64,000 nt of DNA from Halomonas sp. 54_146 (GTDB taxonomy: Bacteria > Pseudomonadota > Gammaproteobacteria > Pseudomonadales > Halomonadaceae), in the NCBI RefSeq assembly GCF_001507855.1, contig NZ_LGEN01000003.1:62001-126000 (forward strand), written 5' to 3'. The notes below the pieces were generated by a model. It saw nothing but the letters and a program-made list of their open reading frames with translations. It was not told the DNA's origin and ran no database searches. The position numbers and the translations under genes are program-made. Below, in pieces: positions 34,325 through 42,374 of this stretch; within the stretch, counting starts at the first letter, position 1, and every line of letters begins with the position of its first letter.

Positions 34325-34566
34325 AGCCATGATGATTTTTATAGAGGGCTCAGAGGCACGAAAGTACAGAGGCGAGCAGAAGAGCAGAAGCGAAAGGGGC
34401 GGCGCAGATGGGTTGGCTTCAGGGGGGAGGGTGGCTACCCACTTAATAGGCAGCTCGAAAAATAGCTTTCAGCACCCATATTTAAGCCAAAAGCTAAACT
34501 GATAGTTAAGCTAGTAAGCAGCTACAGATAAATAACTATAGACAAGTAACTACAGGTAAATGGTTG
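34325..34566 (+). other. Gene-poor stretch with purine-rich and repeated segments
   Basis: I see no supported gene. 34350-34440 is strongly purine-rich on the plus strand (GAGGCACGAAAG, AGCAGAAGCG). From 34503 to 34562 a diverged repeat of GTAACTACAGGTAA-like units occurs. The segment separates the rhodanese promoter from the small membrane ORF. Confidence 0.5.
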
Positions 34567-34653
34567 CTAAAAAGGCAGCACGCCGCTAAAACCAATGCCC
34601 AATACAGCCACAAGGATAACAATGATGACGACGATGGTAGTCGTGGATGGCAT
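34567..34653 (-). CDS. 28-residue single-helix membrane microprotein
   Basis: A short ORF starts at the ATG ending at 34653, with AAGGAAG seven bases ahead, a good ribosome site. It reads MPSTTTIVVIIVILVAVLG followed by IGFSGVLPF and a TAG stop. It is a single hydrophobic helix with a short polar N-terminus. It resembles other tiny bacterial membrane proteins in form only; I recognise no family. It stands alone, with about 175 bases to the M42 gene upstream on the other side. Ribosome-site quality and amphipathic layout support it, but so short an ORF can arise by chance. Confidence 0.5.
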   Translation of the reverse strand: MPSTTTIVVIIVILVAVLGIGFSGVLPF

Positions 34654-34773
34654 TTTTCTCTTCCTTTGAGTTTTGAGTATTCTGCAGTCTAGTCGCCATT
34701 GCGGTATTTCACACGCTGGCGAAGAAACAGAACGGCCTTTTCCTTGGGTTTCGGCCTCTAGGCCTTCCTAAAA

Positions 34774-34806
34774 CCCCGGCCAGGCAATGGCCGGGGCTGC
34801 TTTTTT
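34774..34806. terminator. Intrinsic terminator after the M42 peptidase gene
   Basis: CCCCGGCC (34774-34781) pairs with GGCCGGGG (34789-34796) across a 7-base loop. The minus strand continues GGGGTTTTAGG, the plus strand CTGCTTTTTT. It lies about 30 bases past the M42 stop. Confidence 0.82.
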
Positions 34807-34828
34807 ATACGTTTTTTATATGCTCGTT

Positions 34829-36178
34829 TTATTTTTTCGCTTTTTTCTTGGTCTTCTTGCTGTGGTTACTTTCCCTACTTTGGATACTCGCAGTGCTTTG
34901 GTCGCTTTCCGTGCTCTCGTCTTTGCTGTCATCGCCCTCACTTTCCGGCTTGTCGCTGCCTTGGTGAGTCAGCGGGCTTGCCTGGTCTAAGCGCGGGTGG
35001 TTATCCAGGAATTCACGCTGTAAATCTGGCAGGCCGTCAAGCGCTTGCAGGGTGTGCGTTAAGGCGTGAATCGCCGCCAGCACATCCTGGGTATGGCCGG
35101 TTTCTGAGATGGTGTGCATATTGCGAATGGGGAAACCAATCGAAGTGGCGGCGCTGTCGATTGACGCCAATACGCCTGCCATGCCATCGGTACCCGTATC
35201 CACGCCAACAATATCGCGCTGCAGAGGGATGCCATGCGCTTTAGCGGCGGTAGCAATAATGCGGTTGAGCTGTTCGCTGGCAATCGAACCCACCGCCATG
35301 GTGAAGCCTTTGCCCATCTCTAACGGCTGCATACGCTTGTCGCCGATGCCGGGCGCAGCCACGTAGTCGTGGTTGACGTCAACGCCAATCAAGGCATCCG
35401 GCTTCATTTCACCCGCCATCACGCGGCTGCCGAAACGGCCAATCTCTTCGTAGCTGGCAATCGCAAACAGCACGCGCACATTTTTGGTGCCACCTGCTTC
35501 GGCAATTAAGCGGGCTACTTCGGTGGTGACAAAACAGCCCAAGCCGTTGTCCAGGTACGCGCCGTAAAAGGTATTGGGGCTAAAGCCAGGGCGGATAGGG
35601 CGGTCGAAAATAATTGAATCGCCAGGGCGCACACCCAGGTTCAACACCTGTTGCTTTTTATTTTCGCCGTGGATCTGTAGGTCCAGGTAGATCTGTTCTT
35701 TTTTCAGGCCTTTGCTGCCATCGCGCTGGGCAGGGTCTGAAAAGTGAATGGCACCCAGCGCTTCCACGGTGCCGCCTTCAATGCAGCGGTAGCTGCCGGG
35801 GGCGTCTGGGTCTTCGCTAAACAGCTTCACTTCATGGCCAATCAGCACGGTGGGCAGAAAAGAATCGGTGTTGATCCAGATCTTGCCGTCGTCACCAATC
35901 GAGCGCACCTGCATACGGATTTTATCCGCATGGCCGATGATCATGACTTTGAACATATCGTCGCGGTCGGGGTGGGTGTCTAACACAACGCCCGCGTTGC
36001 CTTTGAACTGGTGAAGGTGCCAGCTTTTAGGCGCAAAGCTCTCAAAATGCGGCTTGAGTACACCGTAAGTCATCGCAGCTTCCAGGCCGACAGGGCTTGG
36101 GGCGGCAAGAATATCGCGCATCAGTTTGAACTGTGCGTCGGGCATCGGCTGTGTCCAGGGTTTTGCTGTATCGCTCAT
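34829..36178 (-). CDS. M42-type metallopeptidase with charged C-terminal tail
   Basis: The 449-residue protein matches co-catalytic metallopeptidases of the M42 aminopeptidase/glucanase type. Metal and catalytic residues are visible in IIGHADKI, GAYLDNGLG, ASYEEIGRFGS, IGVDVNHD and the late MHTISETGH. An OB-like insertion (WINTDSFLPTVLIGHEVKLF) fits the family. From about residue 400 a low-complexity tail follows (KPESEGDDSKDESTESD..., ending KKTKKKAKK). It is first acidic/serine-rich, then lysine-rich, and it is not part of the enzyme fold. The gene has its own terminator and is divergent from the MFS gene. The natural peptide substrate is unknown. Confidence 0.85.
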   Translation of the reverse strand: MSDTAKPWTQPMPDAQFKLMRDILAAPSPVGLEAAMTYGVLKPHFESFAPKSWHLHQFKGNAGVVLDTHPDRDDMFKVMIIGHADKIRMQVRSIGDDGKIWINTDSFLPTVLIGHEVKLFSEDPDAPGSYRCIEGGTVEALGAIHFSDPAQRDGSKGLKKEQIYLDLQIHGENKKQQVLNLGVRPGDSIIFDRPIRPGFSPNTFYGAYLDNGLGCFVTTEVARLIAEAGGTKNVRVLFAIASYEEIGRFGSRVMAGEMKPDALIGVDVNHDYVAAPGIGDKRMQPLEMGKGFTMAVGSIASEQLNRIIATAAKAHGIPLQRDIVGVDTGTDGMAGVLASIDSAATSIGFPIRNMHTISETGHTQDVLAAIHALTHTLQALDGLPDLQREFLDNHPRLDQASPLTHQGSDKPESEGDDSKDESTESDQSTASIQSRESNHSKKTKKKAKK

Positions 36179-36355
36179 TGGTTTTGCTCACTTTTCAAGG
36201 TGGAGGTTAGTCGTCTCTAGTCTGCCAGATTATGCGGTGAGATGCGCTGATAAGGCGTGCCACGTTTGGACGATGATGCAAGCGCTAAAACGTCGTACTA
36301 TCGATTCAAGAAAATTGCATATAACAAACACAAGATAACGAGATGGGGGCTTTAT

Positions 36356-37579
36356 ATGACCGAAGCAACGCTAGGTGCCCAGCGCTTTAAAGTGCTACTG
36401 GCGGGTGTGTTCAGCCAAATATTGTGTGTGGGCGTGGCGCGTTTTGCCTATACACCGCTGCTGCCGGTGATGCAGCAGCAAACCTGGATGGGCGATGCTG
36501 ATGGCGGCTGGCTGGCGGCGCTTAACTACGCTGGCTACATGCTGGGCGCGGTGCTGGCGGCTTCCATTCGCAGTGTTTATATCAAAGACACGCTATTTCG
36601 CTGCGGGCTACTGTTGGCGGTGCTAACCACCGCAGGCATGGCGCTCACCGAGCACTTCTGGGTATGGGCGGGGCTGCGTTTTCTGGCCGGGCTTTCCAGC
36701 AGCGCCTCCATGCTATTAGCGTCGGGGCTGATTCTTCACTGGTTAATCCAGCACCGTCAGCGCGGCGAGCTGGGCATCCATTTTGCCGGCGTGGGCATAG
36801 GCATGATAGTTGCGGCAGTCGCGGTGGAAATGATGCTGCAGCTCTCGTTTAGTTGGCAGACCCAGTGGTGGGGCTTTAGTTTGCTGGGTGCTGCGCTGCT
36901 GGTGCCCGCGTGGCGGTGGCTGCCGCGCCCGGAAAAACCTTTGGAAGGCGTACACGCAGCGAACAGCCAACCCGCGATGCCGCCAACGCGCACGTTTATG
37001 CGCTGGATGCTGGCCGCCTACTTTTGCGCCGGTTACGGCTATGTAATCAGCGCTACCTTCTTAGTGGCCATCGTTGAGCGTGAGCCGCTGCTGGCAGGAA
37101 TGGGCAACTGGACCTTCGCCCTGGCCGGTTTAGCCGCCGCCCCCGCAGTAATGCTGTGGGATTTAGTTGCCCGTCGGGTGGGTTACTTAGGGGCGCTGAT
37201 TATCGCCATGGCAATTCAAGTGGTGGGCATTGTGCTGCCCGCCATTACCGCTAATGCCGCGATTGTGCTGCTAAGCGCCGTGCTTTACGGCAGCACCTTC
37301 CTGGGCTGCGTTAGCCTGGTGCTGACCATGGCGGGTAGGCTTTACCCCTCAAGCCCCGCACGCTTAATGGGGCAGATGACCCTGGCGTATGGTGCCGCGC
37401 AAATCTTCGCCCCGGCCTTAACCGGCATGTTGGCTGAAGCCTCTGGCCATTATGGCGTTGGGCTGTGGCTGGCGGGCGGTTTTGTGACGCTTGGTGCCGT
37501 GCTGCTGGCCTGTTTGCGCCAGGTTGACCAAACCGCCCAACGGCTTGATGCCGCCGCCAAGGCTTCCGTATACGTGTAG
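36356..37579 (+). CDS. MFS transporter, YbfB/YjiJ type
   Basis: The ATG at 36356 (407 residues) follows a GGGGG ribosome site and starts directly before the first membrane helix. The frame is open further upstream but without support. The protein has about twelve helices. It opens FKVLLAGVFSQILCVGVARFAYTPLLP, a pattern typical of the YbfB group, with LNYAGYMLGAVLAA next. FLAGLSSSASMLLASGLILHW and ALTGMLAEASGHYGVGLWLAGG follow. The substrate is unknown. It is followed after 82 bases by the SNF-family transporter gene. Confidence 0.87.
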   Translation: MTEATLGAQRFKVLLAGVFSQILCVGVARFAYTPLLPVMQQQTWMGDADGGWLAALNYAGYMLGAVLAASIRSVYIKDTLFRCGLLLAVLTTAGMALTEHFWVWAGLRFLAGLSSSASMLLASGLILHWLIQHRQRGELGIHFAGVGIGMIVAAVAVEMMLQLSFSWQTQWWGFSLLGAALLVPAWRWLPRPEKPLEGVHAANSQPAMPPTRTFMRWMLAAYFCAGYGYVISATFLVAIVEREPLLAGMGNWTFALAGLAAAPAVMLWDLVARRVGYLGALIIAMAIQVVGIVLPAITANAAIVLLSAVLYGSTFLGCVSLVLTMAGRLYPSSPARLMGQMTLAYGAAQIFAPALTGMLAEASGHYGVGLWLAGGFVTLGAVLLACLRQVDQTAQRLDAAAKASVYV

Positions 37580-37661
37580 TGCGCATGATGTGTGTAGTGA
37601 GTGGGCATGGCCCACGAAATCCTCTAGGATGGGCGGCTTTTTCTAACGGGATACAGGGCAA

Positions 37662-39137
37662 ATGACCTCTTCTGGGCAACCTCGCACTCAGTGGCTAGGC
37701 CGCTGGGGGTTTATGTTAGCGGCCACCGGCTCTGCGGTAGGGCTGGGCAATATTTGGAAATTCCCCTATATCACCGGGGAATTTGGTGGCGGTGCCTTCG
37801 TGCTGGTGTATCTAGCCTGTATTTTTGCCGTGGGCGTGCCGGTAATGATGACCGAAATCGCCTTTGGTCGTCGGGGCCGCGGTAGCCCCATTGATGCGAT
37901 CCGCCGGGTCGTCAATGAATCTGGCCGTTCTTCGGCGTGGTCGTTGGTTGGCTGGATGGCCATGCTCTGCGGCTTTATGATCCTGTCGTTTTACGTGGTG
38001 GTGGCGGGCTGGTCGTTCTCTTATCTGTGGAAGATGCTGACCGGTGGCTTAACGGGCAACAGCGTGGATGAGATGGCCGCCGTATTTGGCGCCAACAACG
38101 CCAACCCGCTGAATCTTGGTTTCTGGAGTACTCTTGTTACCCTGCTCACCATGCTGATTGTGGGCAAAGGCGTACAGCAGGGTATTGAAAAAAGCGTTAG
38201 CTGGATGATGCCGGGGCTGGTCATCATGCTGGTGGTGCTGATTGGTTTTGGCATGTTTTCTGGTGGCTTTGGCGCAGCGGTGAGCTTTTTGTTCTCGTTC
38301 AACGCGGGCAGCCTTTCCAGCGAAGGCTTACTGGCCGCACTAGGCCATGCGTTCTTTACCCTATCACTGGCTTCTGGGGCGATTCTTACCTACGGCAGTT
38401 ACCTGCCCAAAAGTGCTTCGATTGGCCGCACCGCGGTCAGCGTCGCGGTGGCCGATACCATCGTGGCATTAATGGCGGGGCTGGCGATCTTTCCGGTGAT
38501 TTTCGCCAACGGCATGAACCCCGGCGAAGGCCCAGGGCTGATCTTTATGAGCCTGCCGCTGGCGTTCCAGGCGATGCCGCTGGGCACGCTGTTCGGTATT
38601 CTGTTCTTTTTGATGCTTTCCATGGCAGCGTTAACGTCATCGATTTCTATGGTCGAAGCCACGGTTTCCTGGCTGTGCGATAACAAAGGGTTCTCGCGCT
38701 CGGCAGCCTCATGGGGCACGGGCATTGTGCTGTGGTTAATCAGCACCCTGGCGATGCTGTCGTTTAACCTGGGTGCCGACTGGACACTCGCTGGCAAAAC
38801 CTTTTTCGACTGGCTGGACTACCTCACCGCGCGCTGGATGATGCCGCTAGGTGGCTTGGGCACGGTGGTGCTGGCAGGCTATGTATTGAAAAGCGAAAGC
38901 TTCCGCGCTGAGTTAGGGCTTGCACCGCTGCCCTACGCGCTGTGGCTGGCTATGGTGCGCTACGTCAGCCCGCTCGGCATTGTGGTGATTTTTGTGGATG
39001 CCCTGGGCATTTATCAGGTCTCGTTTGCCGCCCATTGGCCGTGGCTGCTAGCGATTCTGGTTGCTATGGTGCTGCTGGGTGAAACCCTAAGCCCGCGGCT
39101 GCGCCGTGAGCTAAGAGCAGGCCAAAGACCAATGTAG
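37662..39137 (+). CDS. Sodium-dependent transporter, neurotransmitter:sodium symporter (SNF) family
   Basis: The 491-residue protein is a LeuT-fold symporter. The first helix holds the sodium and substrate motif ATGSAVGLGNIWKFPYITGEFGGGAFVLVYL, and helix 6 the ALGHAFFTLSLASGAILTYGSYL segment. About eleven helices are seen, as in many bacterial NSS members. Amino acids are the likely substrate, with sodium as driving ion, which suits a marine or halophilic host. The last codons (ELRAGQRPM) lie inside sequence shared with the downstream REP array, so the C-terminus may be repeat-derived. AGGG lies ahead of the start. Confidence 0.92.
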   Translation: MTSSGQPRTQWLGRWGFMLAATGSAVGLGNIWKFPYITGEFGGGAFVLVYLACIFAVGVPVMMTEIAFGRRGRGSPIDAIRRVVNESGRSSAWSLVGWMAMLCGFMILSFYVVVAGWSFSYLWKMLTGGLTGNSVDEMAAVFGANNANPLNLGFWSTLVTLLTMLIVGKGVQQGIEKSVSWMMPGLVIMLVVLIGFGMFSGGFGAAVSFLFSFNAGSLSSEGLLAALGHAFFTLSLASGAILTYGSYLPKSASIGRTAVSVAVADTIVALMAGLAIFPVIFANGMNPGEGPGLIFMSLPLAFQAMPLGTLFGILFFLMLSMAALTSSISMVEATVSWLCDNKGFSRSAASWGTGIVLWLISTLAMLSFNLGADWTLAGKTFFDWLDYLTARWMMPLGGLGTVVLAGYVLKSESFRAELGLAPLPYALWLAMVRYVSPLGIVVIFVDALGIYQVSFAAHWPWLLAILVAMVLLGETLSPRLRRELRAGQRPM

Positions 39138-39735
39138 GAGGCCGCTTCAGCGGGCGAAGGGTGCCGTAGGCACCCCATAGCCACATCAGGCTGGCAGCTC
39201 AAACAGTTGCGAGCTAAAGCTGCCTCCTACAGGTGCAAACGGCCGCGAGCTAAGAGCAGGCTCAAAGACCAATGTAGGAGGCCGCTTCAGCGGGCGAAGG
39301 GCGCCGTAGGCACCCCATGGCCTCATCAGGCTGGCAGCCCAAACAGTCGCGAGCTAAAGCTGCCTCCTACAGGTGCAAACGGCCAATGTAGGGGGGCCGC
39401 TTCAGCGGGCGAAGGGTGCCGTAGGCACCCCATAGCCACATCAGGCTGGCAGCTCAAACAGTCGCGAGCTAAGAGCAGGCTCAAAGACCAATGTAGGAGG
39501 CCGCTTCAGCGGGCGAAGGGTGCCGTAGGCACCCCATAGCCTCAACAGGCTGGCAGCCCAAACAGTCGCGAGCTAACGCTGCCTCCTACGGTGCAAACAG
39601 CCAATATAGGAGGCCGCTTCAGCGGGCGAAGGGTGCCATAGGCACCCCATGGCCTCATCAGGCTGGCAGCCCAAACAGTCGCGAGCTAAAGCTGCCTCCT
39701 ACAGGTGCAAACGGCCAATGTAGGGGGGCCGCTTC
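39104..39735 (+). repeat. REP/BIME-like array, left part
   Basis: Six copies of a GC-rich unit starting TGTAGGAGGCCGCTTCAGCG begin near 39131, 39271, 39384, 39490, 39603 and 39717. Between them lie inverted partners of the form GCGAGCTAAAGCTGCCTCC, the opposite orientation of the same GTAGGAGG-led motif. Conserved filler (GCACCCCATAGCC, ATCAGGCTGGCAGC) links them. Spacing is about 105-140 bases, and alternating orientation makes this a BIME-type array. The last copy is cut after GCCGCTTC by the RAYT segment. The first copy runs back into the 3' end of the SNF transporter gene. Confidence 0.9.
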
Positions 39736-39761
39736 GGTTAGCGTTTGAGGAATATAAAAAC

Positions 39762-40190
39762 ATGCAGAAAGGCCATGCGCTACGGAAAGGAAGAAATTCT
39801 ATTGTAGGTAGTTACTACCTGATCACCGTTGTTACAAAAAAGCGCAACCCCTATTTCCTCACGTTTGATAATGCCTGCTGTGCTTCCAGAAGCTTCTATC
39901 ATGCTCGCGTTGGTGAAGCAGCTACTACGCTTTCATTTGTAGTGATGCCGGATCATATACATTGGCTTTTGCTGCTTAAAGGTGAGCTTTCGGAAGCCGT
40001 GCGCCGTTACAAAAGCTATGTCTCTATAGGGATTGGCGAACGTATTTGGCAAGATGGGTTTCATGATCGAATGATTCGCCAAGAAGAAGATTTGAAAACG
40101 GTTGCTCGCTATATCGTAGGTAATCCATTGCGAGCAGGGCTTGTTTCCAACATCAACCATTACAGCTTTTGGGATGCAGCCTGGCTGTAA
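39762..40190 (+). CDS. REP-associated tyrosine transposase (RAYT, IS200/IS605-like Y1 domain)
   Basis: The ATG at 39762 (142 residues) has GAGGA ten bases ahead; the longer open frame upstream is repeat sequence. The Y1 transposase domain starts YYLITVVTKKRNPYF and has the HUH motif in VVMPDHIHWLLLL. The catalytic-tyrosine helix is in YKSYVSIGIGERIWQDGFHDRMIR. YIVGNPLRAGLV is the usual RAYT ending. Length is typical. RAYTs are single-copy domesticated transposases thought to act on the REP palindromes that flank them, and REP arrays lie on both sides here. The gene looks intact. Confidence 0.93.
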   Translation: MQKGHALRKGRNSIVGSYYLITVVTKKRNPYFLTFDNACCASRSFYHARVGEAATTLSFVVMPDHIHWLLLLKGELSEAVRRYKSYVSIGIGERIWQDGFHDRMIRQEEDLKTVARYIVGNPLRAGLVSNINHYSFWDAAWL

Positions 40191-40192
40191 GC

Positions 40193-40557
40193 CCCCATAG
40201 TCACATCAGGCTGGCAGCTCAAACAATCGCGAGCTAAAGCTGCCTCCTACAGTACAAACAGCCGCGAGCTAAGAGCAGCCCCAACACTAATGTAGGAGGC
40301 CGCTTCAGCGGGCGAAGGGTGCCGCAGGCACCCCGTAGTCTCATCAGGCTAGTAGCCTAAACAGTCGCGAGCTAACGCTGCTTCCTACGGTGCAAACGGC
40401 CAATGTAGGAGGCCGCTTCAGCGGTGGTCCGACATTTCGGCGAAGGGTGCCGCAGGCACACCGTAGTCTCATCAGGCTGGTAGCCTAAACAGTCGCGAGC
40501 TAAAGCTGCCTCCTACAGGTACAAACAGTCGCGAGCTAAAGCTGTTTCCTACAAGTG
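40193..40557 (+). repeat. REP/BIME-like array, right part
   Basis: The array resumes after the RAYT stop with CCCCATAGTCACATCAGG, mid-unit. It has forward copies at 40289 and 40402 and inverted GCGAGCTAAAGCTG units at about 40228, 40366, 40495 and 40528. The copy at 40402 carries about 15 extra bases (40425-40440) inside its palindrome. The last inverted unit abuts the DUF2283 stop codon. Confidence 0.88.
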
Positions 40558-40749
40558 CTAAGCAGCCCGGCTTTTCAGTAAAGGCCAAGCACCTTGCTTG
40601 GATGCATCAAGGATAACAATCTCGGCAATTGAACCGTCTTCGGCATAGCTGATATGTGTATGCCAGTCTTGAGAAACCTCTTTAGCAATAGGTTTCTCTG
40701 ACAGATGGAGTACCAAGATATCATCGGCCTCGTCATAGGTCGTCCTCAT
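40558..40749 (-). CDS. DUF2283 family protein
   Basis: The 63-residue protein starts at the ATG at 40749, with GGGAGG seven bases ahead. An ATG five codons upstream is part of that ribosome site. The sequence RTTYDEADDILVLHLSEKPIAKEVSQDWHTHISYAEDGSIAEIVILDASK matches the DUF2283 pattern: a Y-D-x-x-x-D start, a central turn and a final beta strand. Many DUF2283 genes are paired with a DUF4258-like gene in small two-gene cassettes of unknown role. Here a tiny ORF overlaps the start by four bases. Confidence 0.82.
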   Translation of the reverse strand: MRTTYDEADDILVLHLSEKPIAKEVSQDWHTHISYAEDGSIAEIVILDASKQGAWPLLKSRAA

Positions 40750-40865
40750 GACCTTTCCTCCCATTCAAAATGGTGCATGACCGTCTTTACGATTAGCTGA
40801 TCTTCTAATACTACTGCAGCACAAACAAGATTATCGGTGCGCTGGGCGAGATCTATAATTCCCAT
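40746..40865 (-). CDS. 39-residue ORF coupled to the DUF2283 gene; possible truncated DUF4258-like partner
   Basis: An ORF from the ATG at 40865 to a TGA overlapping the DUF2283 ATG (ATGA) encodes MGIIDLAQRTDNLVCAAVV, then LEDQLIVKTVMHHFEWEERS. The second half, two beta strands ending in VKTVMHH, resembles the end of the DUF4258-type partner of DUF2283 genes. The first half expected of such a protein is absent. Upstream the frame continues without a start into the glyA promoter region. I read it as a short or truncated partner gene; it could also be a leader that couples translation. Confidence 0.4.
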   Translation of the reverse strand: MGIIDLAQRTDNLVCAAVVLEDQLIVKTVMHHFEWEERS

Positions 40866-40891
40866 ACAACATGAAACACGCTCATTAACAA

Positions 40892-40935
40892 CCTGACGCG
40901 GATGCGATGAAAGTCGCGTCAGGCTGCGTTATGAT
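40892..40935 (+). promoter_or_regulatory. glyA promoter with an inverted repeat over the -35
   Basis: The -10 candidate is TATGAT (40930-40935), with ATGAAA (40907-40912) 17 bases upstream as -35. A perfect 9-bp inverted repeat, CCTGACGCG (40892-40900) and CGCGTCAGG (40915-40923), encloses the -35. That layout suits a repressor operator or a hairpin in an upstream transcript. No regulator can be named. Confidence 0.5.
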
Positions 40936-40987
40936 AGCGCCCTTGCTTCTTTCATGATGACCCTTTCTCGTTACGAGGTTCCTGCCG

Positions 40988-42253
<1,266 letters not shown>

Positions 42254-42325
42254 TCAGTCAAAATGACGCTGCTTAACTCAGTGAGGTCAAAAAGCTGGCT
42301 AAGCCACGAAAAGAAAATAACAAAG

Positions 42326-42358
42326 AACGGGTGGCCCATTGAGGCCACCCGTTTTTTA
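42326..42358. terminator. Terminator between glyA and the phosphohexomutase gene
   Basis: AACGGGTGGCC (42326-42336) pairs with GGCCACCCGTT (42343-42353), followed by a TTTTTT run on the plus strand. It serves glyA and may also end the convergent minus-strand gene (GTTCTTTG). Confidence 0.88.
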
Positions 42359-42374
42359 TTAGGCGGAGTGCGCG

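Noticed and set aside
39207-39539. ORF of 110 codons in the REP array
   Set aside because: It translates tandem REP units and shows only repeat-periodic peptide; there is no ribosome site.
39131-40557. Regular repeats considered as a CRISPR array
   Set aside because: Units alternate in orientation, the intervening sequence is itself repeated rather than unique, and a RAYT gene but no cas gene is present.
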